The notes beneath the pieces are model-generated. The model did no database searches. It was not told the origin of the DNA and worked only from the letters and a program-made list of their open reading frames with translations. Below, piece by piece: positions 8,147 to 17,124 of a stretch of DNA of 59,928 bases. Origin of the DNA: Halorubrum ezzemoulense DSM 17463 (GTDB lineage: Archaea; Halobacteriota; Halobacteria; Halobacteriales; Haloferacaceae). The first letter of the stretch is position 1, and each line of letters opens with the position of its first letter. Both the position numbers and the translations under genes were made by a program. The stretch covers positions 1-59,928 of the forward strand of contig NZ_NEDJ01000013.1 in assembly GCF_002114285.1 (NCBI RefSeq), written 5' to 3'.

Positions 8147-9261
8147 CAGTCGCCCTCCCCGGCGGCCTCGGGACGTGAGACCGGTGTCGACCCGGGCGTC
8201 GACGCCGGCTCGGCCCCGTCCTCGGCCGCCGTCGTCTCCGCCCCGGCGGCGACCGCCGCCGAGTCGACGGTGTCGTTCGGCTCGGACGCGCCCCCGTCGG
8301 ACTCGGGGGAGTCTCCGTTACGCATCGCGTCTGTCGTCGGTCCGCTTGCGTCCGTCTCGACAGCCGGATCCGGCGTTCCACCGCTGCGGTCCAAGACACC
8401 GCTGGCGGGCACCCACGCGGCGAGCGCCCCGAGCAGCAGCGTCGACACGCCGATCGCGACCGATATCGCGACGGCGGTCCGGAGCTCGAACGCGACGTAC
8501 ACCGCGTACGGGGCGAACGCGGCGAGCACCGCCGCCGCGCCGCCGACGGCGTCGACCGAGACGCCCCCGGAACCGCTCGCCTCCTCCGTCGCCTGCGCCG
8601 TCACGATTTCGGCCGCGGGACCGGGTCCAGCCGCCGGGTCGGGCCCGACTACCGGATCGAGTCCGGCCGTCGCCCCGTCTCCGTCGCCGGGTTCGTCGAC
8701 GGGGTCGACCGGATCGACGGTCATCGAGGGTTGCGATTCAGATCCGTCGCGGCCCCGGACGATAGACCAGATCTCCGTCGCGGCGAGCAGCCCGAACGGG
8801 AACAGGACCAGCGCGACGAACCCCACTCGCGTCCCCGCGAACTGGATCACGTACCCGACGTACGGGATCGTCAGCGTCACGGCGCCGACGAGGCTCCCGG
8901 CGGGGACGAGCCCCGGATCCGGCCCCTCGTTGGCGTCGCCCATCGTCTCGAACGCGAGCGTGCCGGCCTCGTCGACCACGTCGATCACGCGGTGCGTCAC
9001 CGGCACGTCGCTCGTGCCGCGGACGAACGTGATCACGTCGCCCTCGGCGATCGCAGTCGGGTCGCGCTCGGCGACGATCACCACGTCGCCCGGCGCGATG
9101 GCGGGCGTCATGCTCGCCGTGAGCACGACGAAGCTCTCGTCCGCGCCGACGACCTCCGGCGCCGCGTACACCGCGAACGGTGCGACGAGGGCGATCAGCA
9201 GGACGATCCCGAGTACGTTCGCCGCGCGCTTCGTCCGTGGTGATGTGAGTAGTTTGGTCAT
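8146..9261 (-). CDS. SipW-type signal peptidase I with long C-terminal extension
   Basis: The protein has 371 residues from the ATG at 9261, which overlaps the upstream stop as TGATG (a Met at 9282 is the alternative). After an N-terminal membrane helix (17-36) come the S26B active-site boxes: VVLTASMTPAI with catalytic Ser50, VPVTHRVID with His90 in place of the bacterial Lys, and MGDANEGPD with the Asp box. A second hydrophobic segment follows near 125-165. The C-terminal half is acidic and disordered with a further hydrophobic stretch near 230-275. SipW-type peptidases process TasA/camelysin-like fibre subunits; here the neighbours carry such leaders, so they are probable substrates. Confidence 0.9.
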   Translation of the reverse strand: MTKLLTSPRTKRAANVLGIVLLIALVAPFAVYAAPEVVGADESFVVLTASMTPAIAPGDVVIVAERDPTAIAEGDVITFVRGTSDVPVTHRVIDVVDEAGTLAFETMGDANEGPDPGLVPAGSLVGAVTLTIPYVGYVIQFAGTRVGFVALVLFPFGLLAATEIWSIVRGRDGSESQPSMTVDPVDPVDEPGDGDGATAGLDPVVGPDPAAGPGPAAEIVTAQATEEASGSGGVSVDAVGGAAAVLAAFAPYAVYVAFELRTAVAISVAIGVSTLLLGALAAWVPASGVLDRSGGTPDPAVETDASGPTTDAMRNGDSPESDGGASEPNDTVDSAAVAAGAETTAAEDGAEPASTPGSTPVSRPEAAGEGD

Positions 9262-10370
9262 CAGTTCTCCTCCGTGCCGCACAGCGGCTCACCGCCCGTG
9301 GTCGCGGCCGCGGCGATCTCGTACAGCCCGCCGTAGACGTCGCCGACCCGGAGCGGAACCGAACAGCTCGTGTGGATGTTGACGCCCGCGTGGCCGCCGC
9401 CGTTGCCGCCATTTCCGTTTCCTCTGCTGCCGCCGCCGTTTCCGCCAGTACCGTCGGCGTCGGTCTCGGGGTCGGTGCCCGTCCCGCCGTCGTCGAGGTA
9501 GATGTTGGGGCCGATCCAGCCCGGGTCGCCGTTGGTCGGCGCGGCGGTCCCGTCGACCACGAAAGTCCCGTCCGGAGTCACCTCGCCGTCGAACACGGTC
9601 GTCCCGGCGGTGCCTCGACCGCCCGCGCCGCCGCCGGTGGCGACGACGACCACGGTCGCCGGGTCGTCGCCGAGGTACCGGAGCGTGAGCGAGCCGACCG
9701 CGACGCCGTTCTCGTCCTCGCAGGGGACGCACGCGGACGCGCACTCGGTCTCTACGAAGGGGTTCGACCTCGCCGCGTCCGCCTCGGCGACGTGGCGGCA
9801 CTGCTCCGCGTACACCCGGAACGTCAGGTCGGTCGCCGCGCCGCCCACGTCGGGCGAGTCCGCCGGGAGGTACGGGAACACCTCGACGGCGACCGGGTCG
9901 GCGTCGGGCCCGAGACACCGGGCGTCGATCCGCACCCCGGTCGCGAGGTCGCGCTCGACCTCGGCGAGGGGGCGGTACCCGCCGGTCACGGATTCGCCGT
10001 CGACGACGACATCGACCTCTAGGGCGTTCCCGAGGCGATCGCCGTCCGGACAGGGGGTCGCGAGCCACACCCGTACCGGGTTCGCCGACGCCCCCACGTC
10101 AAACGTCTCGGGTCCGGGACGCTCGTCGAACGTCGTCCGATCGACGGTCAGCGGGCCGAGCGAGACGGTCCCGTCGGTGGGGTCCCCATCGACCGTCAGT
10201 CCGACCTCGCCGGCGCCGAAGACATTGCCCGGGAACGTCTCCCGATCGGCGAGGTACGCGCCCGTGCCCATGCCGCTCGCCATGCCGACCGCGCCGACGC
10301 CGCCGATCCCGGCGAGCAGCCGTCGTCGGCTCAGCCCGCCCGGGCGCCGCCCGCCGTCGTCGGGGCTCAT
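9261..10370 (-). CDS. SipW-dependent-type exported protein
   Basis: The product has 369 residues, starting MSPDDGGRRPGG at 10370. The start forms an ATGA overlap with the upstream gene; the longer frame upstream is arginine-rich and unlikely. The leader LSRRRLLAGIGGVGAVG ends in GTGAYLADRETFPGN, followed by FGAGEVGLTVDG, the pattern of SipW-processed proteins (small-residue hydrophobic core, then an aromatic/D-x-E segment and N-x-hydrophobic-x-A-G). The mature part is a predicted beta-sandwich with Cys pairs (CPDGD, CLGPDAD, CASACVPC). A Gly/Asn-rich linker precedes a terminal module (NIHTSCSVPLRVGDVYG) of a type found in TasA-like surface proteins. Probably a surface or fibre protein. Confidence 0.75.
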   Translation of the reverse strand: MSPDDGGRRPGGLSRRRLLAGIGGVGAVGMASGMGTGAYLADRETFPGNVFGAGEVGLTVDGDPTDGTVSLGPLTVDRTTFDERPGPETFDVGASANPVRVWLATPCPDGDRLGNALEVDVVVDGESVTGGYRPLAEVERDLATGVRIDARCLGPDADPVAVEVFPYLPADSPDVGGAATDLTFRVYAEQCRHVAEADAARSNPFVETECASACVPCEDENGVAVGSLTLRYLGDDPATVVVVATGGGAGGRGTAGTTVFDGEVTPDGTFVVDGTAAPTNGDPGWIGPNIYLDDGGTGTDPETDADGTGGNGGGSRGNGNGGNGGGHAGVNIHTSCSVPLRVGDVYGGLYEIAAAATTGGEPLCGTEEN

Positions 10371-11137
10371 GCGTCGCCTCCGGCGCCGCCGCCCCCGGCC
10401 GCTACGTTCCCGTCGAAGGGGTTCCCCTCGGCGCCGCACTCGTCGGCGGCGAACTCCACGAGGAAGTCGACCGCGCCGCCCTGTCCGGCGTTGCCGCCCT
10501 CGCTGTCGAACTCCCACGCGAAGGTCAGGCAGCGCTGTTCGCCCGGGGCGAGGCAGCCGTCGCCGAGGAGCCCGGGGCGCAGTTCGATCCCGTCCGCGAG
10601 CGCGGAGCCGTCGATGTCCGCGAACGTCTCGTCGGCGATCAGCTCCCCGGCGCTCGCGAACTCGCCTTCGGCGCCGCCGCAGCTACCGATGCCGAATATC
10701 CCGGTGTCCTGCCGGACCGTGAGCGTGACGCGCTCCGCGAGCGCGGCGCTCGCGGCGTCGGCGCCGTCGAGGTGCGGGTCGATCCGCAGCCACACGCGGG
10801 CGGTGTCCTCCGGATCTTCGAGCCGGAGCCCGACGCTCGCGGTGCCGTAATCGTGCGGCAGCGCGTTGCCCACGTCGACGAGCCGGACGCCGACCGCTCC
10901 GACGTCGTCGACCGCGCCGACCGCGCTCGAATCAACGAGCGTCCCGTTCTCCGTGCGCCGCCACCCGACGAGCAGATTGAACGGCGTGTCCGTCTGAGCG
11001 TACGTGTAGTTCGTGTACTCGTCCCAGTTGTCCGTTCCCGTCGGTCGTCCGGAGGCGGCCCCGAGGGCCGCGAAGCCGACGGCTCCGGCGCCCGCGAGTG
11101 CCTCCCGCCGCGTGAGTCCCGATTCTTTCTGTGTCAT
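10367..11137 (-). CDS. exported TasA/SipW-type protein
   Basis: The product has 256 residues. The leader TRREALAGAGAVGFAALGAASG carries twin arginines and a small-residue core, followed by a mature part beginning near residue 30. The beta-rich body ends with the family trait of a Cys plus C-terminal LTFAWEF...VDFLVEFAADECG, like the ends of the larger vWA proteins (LEWELP, FTWEVP). It is the first gene of the overlapping run down to 6925 (ATGA/TGATG junctions). The 200-nt upstream spacer should carry the operon promoter. Confidence 0.7.
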   Translation of the reverse strand: MTQKESGLTRREALAGAGAVGFAALGAASGRPTGTDNWDEYTNYTYAQTDTPFNLLVGWRRTENGTLVDSSAVGAVDDVGAVGVRLVDVGNALPHDYGTASVGLRLEDPEDTARVWLRIDPHLDGADAASAALAERVTLTVRQDTGIFGIGSCGGAEGEFASAGELIADETFADIDGSALADGIELRPGLLGDGCLAPGEQRCLTFAWEFDSEGGNAGQGGAVDFLVEFAADECGAEGNPFDGNVAAGGGGAGGDA

Positions 11138-11337
11138 TGTGTGTCGTCGCGGCTCCGAACGGCCGTATCGTCGATACCCTTCCTACTCTCACGACGCTCG
11201 TATGTATGCGCGCCCTACCCGCCCGGACCGGTGACCGTTCCGGGCGGTACGGACGCCGTACCCGCCCGCGGTCGGCCGATCGGCAACAGACCTTCGTTCC
11301 CGCCCGCCGACGCCGCGACGCGGTCCGAGACGCGCTC
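11138..11337 (-). promoter_or_regulatory. spacer with likely promoter of the SipW operon
   Basis: No gene is visible. A perfect 6-bp palindrome with a 1-nt centre (gtatcg-t-cgatac) lies at 11166-11178. On the minus strand, a CATACATA element at about 11198-11205 is preceded by GC-rich sequence; similar elements precede the genes at 17988 and 16508. This could be a core promoter element with a leader of about 35 nt. Confidence 0.35.
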
Positions 11338-13044
11338 TCAGGCCGACTGAACCCCCGCGCCGTCGTTGTGGCGCGCCTGCTCGGTGTAGAAGCCGAGGTC
11401 GAAGCCGAGCGCGTCGCCCTGAACCTCGTTGCCCACGCCGATCGGCAGCTCCCATTCGAGCGCGACGCAGTGCATCACGCCGTCGCCCGCGAACGGGTCG
11501 CGGTTCTCGTCGTCGGCCGGGTCGGCCAGCTCGCCGTACGGCGTCGCGCGGTTCCCATCGAGCGGGATTCCGTCGCCGCTCTCGAGCTCGTCGAGCACGT
11601 CCGCGAGCGAGCCATCGATGATGATCTTCTCCTGTCCAGTCTGTGCCGCGAGGTTCCCGAACACCGAGGGAATGACGAGCAGGTCGTCGATGTCGTTGAA
11701 GAATGACGGATCGCCGCCCGGCCCCCCCGCGGGGCCGGCCATCGACGACAGCACCGCGTCGTTCGCGCTGCCGACGGAGATGGTGTACACGTTCGTCGCG
11801 GGGTTCGGCGACGCCGCGCGGGCGTCGTCGGCTGCGTCCACGGGGTCGGCGAACTGGGTGCTGCCGGTCCCGTTGAACGACTCCCCGTCGGAGAGGACGA
11901 TGTTCCGGAACTCGACGCCGCCGCGGCCGTTCGCGTCGAGTTCGGCCTGCGCGTCGTTGACGCCCTCGCCGATGTACGTCCCCGTCGCGATGCCGCTCGC
12001 GTTCGAGAACGGGTCCGCGTCGCTGTCGTCGATGTCGGGGTCGTTGTTCGTCCCGCTGACGACGTTCGCGAGCTTCTTCCGGAGCCCGTCGAGCGCGTCG
12101 TCGACATCGTCGAGGTCGGCCGTCAGCGGCTGGAGGAGCCCGGTCCTAGGCTCGGTGTCGCCGCTCCCCTCGCCGTCGAAGTACGTGACGCCGACCTGGA
12201 CGTCCGACCCCTGCGACTCGAGGTAGTCGACGAACTGGCGGGTGCCGAGCTCGACGAGGTCGATCTTCGTGGTCTCGTCGTAGGTGGTCCCGCCCACCGT
12301 GATGTTGTCCTCGCTCACCACGCCGTCGAACTGATCGTACAGCATCGACCCCGAGAAGTCCAGCGTGAGCATGATGTCGACCGGCTCCGCGCCGTCGTAC
12401 ACGTTGTCGCAGTCCTCGTCGTACCAGAGCTTCGCCTCAATGGCGTCGCCGAGGTCGCCGACGTTATCCGGGTCGACGGTCAGTTCCGGTTCGGTTTCGG
12501 TGCCGCCGTCGTCGTCGACGTTGGCCGCCTGCATCCAGATGTAGCCGGGGTTGTCACAGAGGTGGAGCGAGAAGGTGATCTCGCCGGAGTCGCCGGGCTT
12601 CACGTCGGTGAGCCGGACCAGCGTCTTCATCACCTCGCCCGTGACGGGGTCCGTGCCGAAGTCCGCCTCCGACAGCGGCGGGATGGTCTCGCAGTCCAGG
12701 ATCGGAAGGTTCGCGCCGTTGCTGTCCTCGTCGTCCTCGTCCGGGAAGTCGCTGTACGTGAACACCTCGCCGTCGATCTCGATCGACTGCTCGCCGTCGC
12801 CGTCGTGGTCCGGGTGCGCGCTGACGAACTGGTTGCCCTCGCCGAAGTCGTAGGTCTGTTGCCAGTCGACGAGCAGGTCCAGCTGGCCCGCGGTGAGGGT
12901 GTTCCCGTCGAACGACTCGGTGTCGTTGAAGTACGCCGTGGTACCGAGACCCGCGCCAGCCGAGGCCACGCCGACCGCGCCGAGGCCGGCCAGCACGGTC
13001 CGCCGCGACAGTCCGATGGAGTCGATGTTGTCGTTGTCTGCCAT
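11338..13044 (-). CDS. SipW-type surface protein with inserted von Willebrand A domain
   Basis: The protein has 568 residues from ATG 13044 (MADNDNIDSIGLSRR); the extra upstream frame to 13131 is not conserved. The leader SRRTVLAGLGAVGVASAGAG runs to GTTAYFNDTESFDGN and TAGQLDLLVDW, a clear SipW-type signal with a twin-arginine pair. A beta-sandwich half (60-220, DVKPGDSGEITFSLHLCDNP) is interrupted by a vWA domain (about 222-475) with MIDAS DFSGS at 229-233. The second half resumes at GQEKIIIDGSLADVLDEL and ends WELPIGVGNEVQGDALGF, EQARHNDGAG. Likely displayed on the cell surface, with the vWA domain binding a ligand through a metal ion. Confidence 0.85.
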   Translation of the reverse strand: MADNDNIDSIGLSRRTVLAGLGAVGVASAGAGLGTTAYFNDTESFDGNTLTAGQLDLLVDWQQTYDFGEGNQFVSAHPDHDGDGEQSIEIDGEVFTYSDFPDEDDEDSNGANLPILDCETIPPLSEADFGTDPVTGEVMKTLVRLTDVKPGDSGEITFSLHLCDNPGYIWMQAANVDDDGGTETEPELTVDPDNVGDLGDAIEAKLWYDEDCDNVYDGAEPVDIMLTLDFSGSMLYDQFDGVVSEDNITVGGTTYDETTKIDLVELGTRQFVDYLESQGSDVQVGVTYFDGEGSGDTEPRTGLLQPLTADLDDVDDALDGLRKKLANVVSGTNNDPDIDDSDADPFSNASGIATGTYIGEGVNDAQAELDANGRGGVEFRNIVLSDGESFNGTGSTQFADPVDAADDARAASPNPATNVYTISVGSANDAVLSSMAGPAGGPGGDPSFFNDIDDLLVIPSVFGNLAAQTGQEKIIIDGSLADVLDELESGDGIPLDGNRATPYGELADPADDENRDPFAGDGVMHCVALEWELPIGVGNEVQGDALGFDLGFYTEQARHNDGAGVQSA

Positions 13045-13158
13045 GATTGTGAATCCCCGAAGGGAGTCCCACCGACGGAGTCGAACCGTCGTCCCGGCCG
13101 CCCGCGCGGGTCCGGGGTGGGAGGCGATCACGCCGCTTCGAGCGACGTCGTCAGCACG

Positions 13159-14502
13159 TTAGTCGCTGAACTCGATCGCGTTCGCGCTGTTGTAGAAGTC
13201 CGGGCCCAACGAGGGGTCGACGTTGACCTCCGCGATGGGTCCCTCGCCGCCGGTGCTGCCGTACCCGAGCAGCCGGAACGTCGGGTTGATGTCGCTGTTC
13301 GGGATTCCGAACACGATCGTGTTCCCGACCTTCACTGCCGAGAAGCCGGCCGGAAGCGGTTCGGCGGCGCCGTAGCTCCCGCCGTTGTTCGGCTGGTAGC
13401 CGAACGGCGCGTCCGGGAACCCGGCGTTGGGCTGCCAGATGAGCTGCCAGTCGTGGGTGCCGTCATCGTCCGCGTCGACCGCGACCGGGAGATTCGTGCT
13501 GGAGTAGTCCGCGGTGTCGAGGAAGTCGACCCCGTCGCCGTCGTCGGCGAACGCGAAGCTCAGAACGGTCTGGTTCTGGCCGAACGAGACGCTGGTGTAG
13601 ACGTTGCCCTCGGTGGGGTTGCCGAGCGTCTGGCCCTTCCAGTCGTTGTCGTACGCCGTGACGACGGTCTCGTCGACGCAGGGGTTGTGCGCCCCGTCGT
13701 TGTGGCGAGCCTGAACCGCGTAGAACTCGAAGTCGAACATGACCGAGTCCGTCTGGATCTCGTTTTCGACGCTCGTCGGCACCTCCCAAGTGAAGCAGAC
13801 GCACTGCTCGTCGACGTTCGGTTCGCCGTCGGTGAACGCCTCCGTGACGCCATCGAAGGTGGGACGATCCGCGAGGGGCGCGTTCGCATCGCCGTCGCTG
13901 GACAGCGGGACGCCGGCCCGGAGCGCGAGCATCACGTCCCGCAGCGAGCCGGAGACGATTTCGTCGCCGATGTCGTTGCCGCCGTCGCCGTCGTCGGTAC
14001 AGTACGAGACGGTTACCTGCATCGCGTCCGCGAGTTCGCCCGTGCCGTCTCCGGGGTCGCCGCCGGTGTCGTCGTCGTCCATCTCGGGCTCGGACTGCCC
14101 GTTCTCCGCGTTCGCGGTCAGCTCGCCGCACATCCACATGTACGCGGGGTTGTCGACGATCGAGAAGCAGAACTCGCCCTCGCCGGAGTCGCCGGGTTTC
14201 AGGTCGGAGACCCGGATGCTGAGGGGGTCGCCCGTCGAGCCTTGGCCCTCGATCCCGACCACGTTCCCGTCGACGTACGTTCCCGGCTCCGTGGAGTACT
14301 GCGCGTAGCTGCCCTGGTCCTCAGAGTAGTCGACGTGGACGAACAGGTCGAGCGAACCGGCCGTCAGCTCGTTGTTCGCGAACGTCTCCGTGTCGTTGAA
14401 GTACGCCGTGGTGCCGAGGCCCGCGCCCGCGGAGGCCACGCCGACCGCACCGAGTCCGACCAGCATCTTGCGCCGCGATAGTCCGATTTTGTCGTCGTTC
14501 AT
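13159..14502 (-). CDS. SipW-type surface protein without vWA, with extra C-terminal domain
   Basis: The product has 447 residues from ATG 14502 (MNDDKIGLSRRKMLVG). It has the same leader as its two neighbours (GLGAVGVASAGAGLG, TTAYFNDTETF) and the same beta-sandwich: LKPGDSGEGEFCFSIVDNPAYMW, then DEIVSGSLRDVMLAL, then CFTWEVPTSVENEIQTD and VQARHNDGAHNP. The site where the two paralogs carry vWA is uninterrupted here. After residue about 280 there is an additional beta-rich region (VVTAYDNDWKGQTLGNP, then NPTFRLLGYGSTGGEGP) that the paralogs lack. Role as surface or fibre subunit is inferred. Confidence 0.8.
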   Translation of the reverse strand: MNDDKIGLSRRKMLVGLGAVGVASAGAGLGTTAYFNDTETFANNELTAGSLDLFVHVDYSEDQGSYAQYSTEPGTYVDGNVVGIEGQGSTGDPLSIRVSDLKPGDSGEGEFCFSIVDNPAYMWMCGELTANAENGQSEPEMDDDDTGGDPGDGTGELADAMQVTVSYCTDDGDGGNDIGDEIVSGSLRDVMLALRAGVPLSSDGDANAPLADRPTFDGVTEAFTDGEPNVDEQCVCFTWEVPTSVENEIQTDSVMFDFEFYAVQARHNDGAHNPCVDETVVTAYDNDWKGQTLGNPTEGNVYTSVSFGQNQTVLSFAFADDGDGVDFLDTADYSSTNLPVAVDADDDGTHDWQLIWQPNAGFPDAPFGYQPNNGGSYGAAEPLPAGFSAVKVGNTIVFGIPNSDINPTFRLLGYGSTGGEGPIAEVNVDPSLGPDFYNSANAIEFSD

Positions 14503-14624
14503 GATATGTTGTCCCCAGTGGGGGACTCCCGGTGGCGGTCGCGAACCGCCGCGTCGGCCGCCCGAAGGCGCCGAGCCGGGAACCGGACGTGTCTCGTCGT
14601 CCGGGGCCGCGTTGCTCCGAGGAG

Positions 14625-16112
14625 CTAGTTCGGATTGCTCACATTGCCGGTGCCGTTGGGGGCGGGACCGGGGCTGGTGCTGTTCACGTCGGTCCCGTTG
14701 AACGCCACCTGCGGGTCGTCGTTGTGCCGCGACTGCTCGGCGTAGACAGCGAGATCGAAGCTCACGGAGTCGGTCTGGATCTCGTTGCCGACATCCGCCG
14801 GGAGCGTCCACTCGAAGCCGATGCACTGGGTGGTCGCGCCGGGGTACGGCTGCCGACCCTCCTCCTGCCGGTTGCCGTCGAGCGCCTCGCCGTCGGCCAG
14901 CTCCGCGAAGACCTCGCTCATCGTGCCGGAGAGGATCTTCTGTTCGCCCGCTAAGACGATCTGCGCGATCTCGGCGTAGACCGTGTCGAGGTCGGCCGGG
15001 TCGGGCGCGAGGAACGCGTCGCCGGGCGACGACGAGATGTCCTGGACGAGGCTGGCGTCGACGTTGTTGCCGAGCCCGATCCCGAAGATACGCGTGCCGG
15101 CGTTCTTGGCCGCGGTGGCGGCCGTCCGAGCGTCGCCGACGTTCTCGAAGCCGTCGGTCAAGACGATCATGACCTTCGAGGCGCCGGGCGTCGCGTTCGT
15201 GCCGCTCGTGAGCTCGGTCTGTGCGACGTTGATCCCGCCCGCGACGTTCGTGCTGCCGGACGCGGTGTAGTTGTTGATCGCGTTGATGACGTCTTGGTAG
15301 GTGGTCGTCAGCTTCTGGTCCAGCGACGCGCCGCTCGCGAACGAGATCGCGGCGGCCTCGTCCGGCGACGAGAGGTTACCGACGAAGCTCGTTGCGGCCG
15401 CCTGTAGCGCCGAAAGGTTCGCGCCGCTCATCGAGCCGGAGGTGTCGCTGACCAAGGCGACCTCAAGCTCCTGCCGCTCGCCCGTGCCCGTGGGCTCGTA
15501 CACGTTGTCGCAGTCCTCGTCGTACCAGACGCAGACCTCGATGGCGTCGGCGAGGTCGCCCTGGTCGGGCGTGTCGTCCGCGTCCGCCTCGGGCTCGGAC
15601 TGCCCGTTCTCCGCCTGGGTTAGCTCGCCCGCGAGGTAGACGTACGCGGGGTTGTCACAGATGTGGAGGCTGATCGTCACCTCGCCGGAGTCGCCGGGCT
15701 TCACGTCGTCGAGCGTGAACACCGGGATCCCGTCGCCGTTGACGAGGAACTCGTCCATCGCCGGTGAACAGAAGTCGATCTCGCCGGTCACGTAGTCCTC
15801 CCAACTCTGCCCCTCTCCGGGCGCGGGCGTCTGGTCGAGCAGGTAGCGCCCGTCGCCGAGGTCCTCGACGTCAGGGTACCCCATCGCCTCGATGTCGTCT
15901 AGGCGCCCGGGGCCGCCGAGGTACGTCGACTTGTAGTCCAGCTTCAGGTCCAGCTCGCCCGCGGTGAGGGTGTTCCCGTCGAACGACTCGGTGTCGTTGA
16001 AGTACGCCGTGGTACCGAGTCCCGCGCCCGCGGACGCGACGCCGACCGCGCCGAGGCCCGCGAGCACCTTGCGCCGCGAGAGTCCGATTTTGTCGTTTGT
16101 GTCTTTGCTCAT
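14625..16112 (-). CDS. SipW-type surface protein with inserted von Willebrand A domain
   Basis: The product has 495 residues from ATG 16112 (MSKDTNDKIGLSRRKVLAG). The SipW/Tat-like leader ends in TTAYFNDTESFDGN. A beta-sandwich half (about 55-210; VKPGDSGEVTISLHICDNP) leads into a compact vWA domain (about 215-385) with MIDAS DTSGS at 223-227, a GSTNVAGGI threonine loop and VLTDGFENVGD. The sandwich resumes with GEQKILSGTMSEVFAEL and ends in WTLPADVGNEIQTDSVSFDL, EQSRHNDDP. It is the first gene of the leftward surface-protein series; 122-200 nt spacers separate it and the next two, so they may have their own promoters. Confidence 0.87.
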   Translation of the reverse strand: MSKDTNDKIGLSRRKVLAGLGAVGVASAGAGLGTTAYFNDTESFDGNTLTAGELDLKLDYKSTYLGGPGRLDDIEAMGYPDVEDLGDGRYLLDQTPAPGEGQSWEDYVTGEIDFCSPAMDEFLVNGDGIPVFTLDDVKPGDSGEVTISLHICDNPAYVYLAGELTQAENGQSEPEADADDTPDQGDLADAIEVCVWYDEDCDNVYEPTGTGERQELEVALVSDTSGSMSGANLSALQAAATSFVGNLSSPDEAAAISFASGASLDQKLTTTYQDVINAINNYTASGSTNVAGGINVAQTELTSGTNATPGASKVMIVLTDGFENVGDARTAATAAKNAGTRIFGIGLGNNVDASLVQDISSSPGDAFLAPDPADLDTVYAEIAQIVLAGEQKILSGTMSEVFAELADGEALDGNRQEEGRQPYPGATTQCIGFEWTLPADVGNEIQTDSVSFDLAVYAEQSRHNDDPQVAFNGTDVNSTSPGPAPNGTGNVSNPN

Positions 16113-16507
16113 GGTGTCTCCTCCGACTCGCCCCCCGTCCGCGCTGGGCTGACCGAATCGGTTACTTTCCCCTCCGAGGGACACCCACCTAGTTACGCGC
16201 CCCCACGTCACCGTCGAACGACCGATTCCAGCCGGTAGAACCCTTCACGCCACCGGTCAAATGTCGCGTTCGACGGGCGGTCCGGCGCCCCTACCGTGGC
16301 GGATCGCGACCGCATGCGATTCATACCCACACCCCAGATCGCCGCACGGACACCGTACTCGGCGGGTCGAACCCGGCAGGCGGCCCGTACCTCCCGCACC
16401 CGATCGGCGGTCCCCCCGGGTAGCCAGCCCATACATATACCCCCGTCAGACGCAGGAAGTAGCAGAACTCGGGCGCCGCCGGGCGCGGCCGCCCGGCCCC
16501 CATCTCC
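16113..16507. promoter_or_regulatory. divergent control region between the surface locus and the regulator gene
   Basis: No credible gene in 395 nt. A TATA-like catacatatac (16430-16440) lies 68 nt upstream of the rightward winged-helix gene, giving an estimated leader near 40 nt. The leftward gene has no obvious AT-rich box within 40 nt of its start; gttactttcc at 16161-16170 is the nearest candidate. Confidence 0.35.
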
Positions 16508-17038
16508 ATGAAACTCCGAAACGACGTGCTTCCGGCCGAACAGGTGTACGCCATCCTCGCGAACGAGCGCCGACGGCGCGCGATCGAACAGCTCAGCTCC
16601 GTCGGCGGGACGGTCTCGGTCAACGAGCTGTCGACGCTCGTCGCGCGCCGCGAGACGGGGGAGACCCCGCCCCCGAAGCGCTGTCGCGAGAGCGTGTACA
16701 CGTCGCTGGTCCAGACGCACCTCCCGAAGCTGGCCGAGGCGGGCGTGATAACGTACGACCGCGAGTCGCAGACGCTCGAACTCTCTCGACGCGCACGCGA
16801 CGTGCGCCTGTACACGGAGATTCTCGCGCCCGGCGGCGCGACGTGGTCGGAGCTGTACCGCGCGCTGGCGGTGGGATCGCTGCTCGTCGTGCTCGCCGCG
16901 CTCCTCGACGTCCCGCTCGTGTCGGCGGTCGACCCCATGCTGTGGACCAGCCTCGCGCTCGGCGCCTTCGCCGCCGCCAGCGCCGCCCAGCTGTGGGTCA
17001 ACCGCTTCTCGGTATTGCGACAGCTGCGGCTACGCTGA
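16508..17038 (+). CDS. membrane-bound winged-helix regulator (DUF7344-like), paralog 1
   Basis: The product has 176 residues. Residues about 8-105 form a winged helix-turn-helix of the haloarchaeal DUF7344 type (AILANERRRRAIEQLSS, VNELSTLVARRE, YTSLVQTHLPKLAEAGVI, YDRESQTLELS). Two hydrophobic helices follow (120-140 and 148-168), so it is probably anchored to the membrane with the DNA-binding part in the cytoplasm. It shares the layout with the protein at 18258-18812. Its position divergent to the surface-protein genes suggests it controls them; this is inference. Confidence 0.8.
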   Translation: MKLRNDVLPAEQVYAILANERRRRAIEQLSSVGGTVSVNELSTLVARRETGETPPPKRCRESVYTSLVQTHLPKLAEAGVITYDRESQTLELSRRARDVRLYTEILAPGGATWSELYRALAVGSLLVVLAALLDVPLVSAVDPMLWTSLALGAFAAASAAQLWVNRFSVLRQLRLR

Positions 17039-17124
17039 GGCCTCTCCGACGCGACTTCCCGGAAACCCACTCCCCGAAAACTGACCGTCCATTCCTCTCG
17101 ACTCGTCCGACCTCCCTCGGCTTC

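Noticed and set aside
8731-10722. Large rightward frames opposite the signal peptidase and surface genes
   Set aside because: Composition is that of antisense GC-rich DNA; the leftward frames hold the signal peptidase boxes and leaders and have tightly overlapping starts and stops.
12562-14481. A 639-codon rightward frame opposite two surface genes
   Set aside because: Despite its length it shows no conserved motif and is the exact antisense of the SipW-type proteins.
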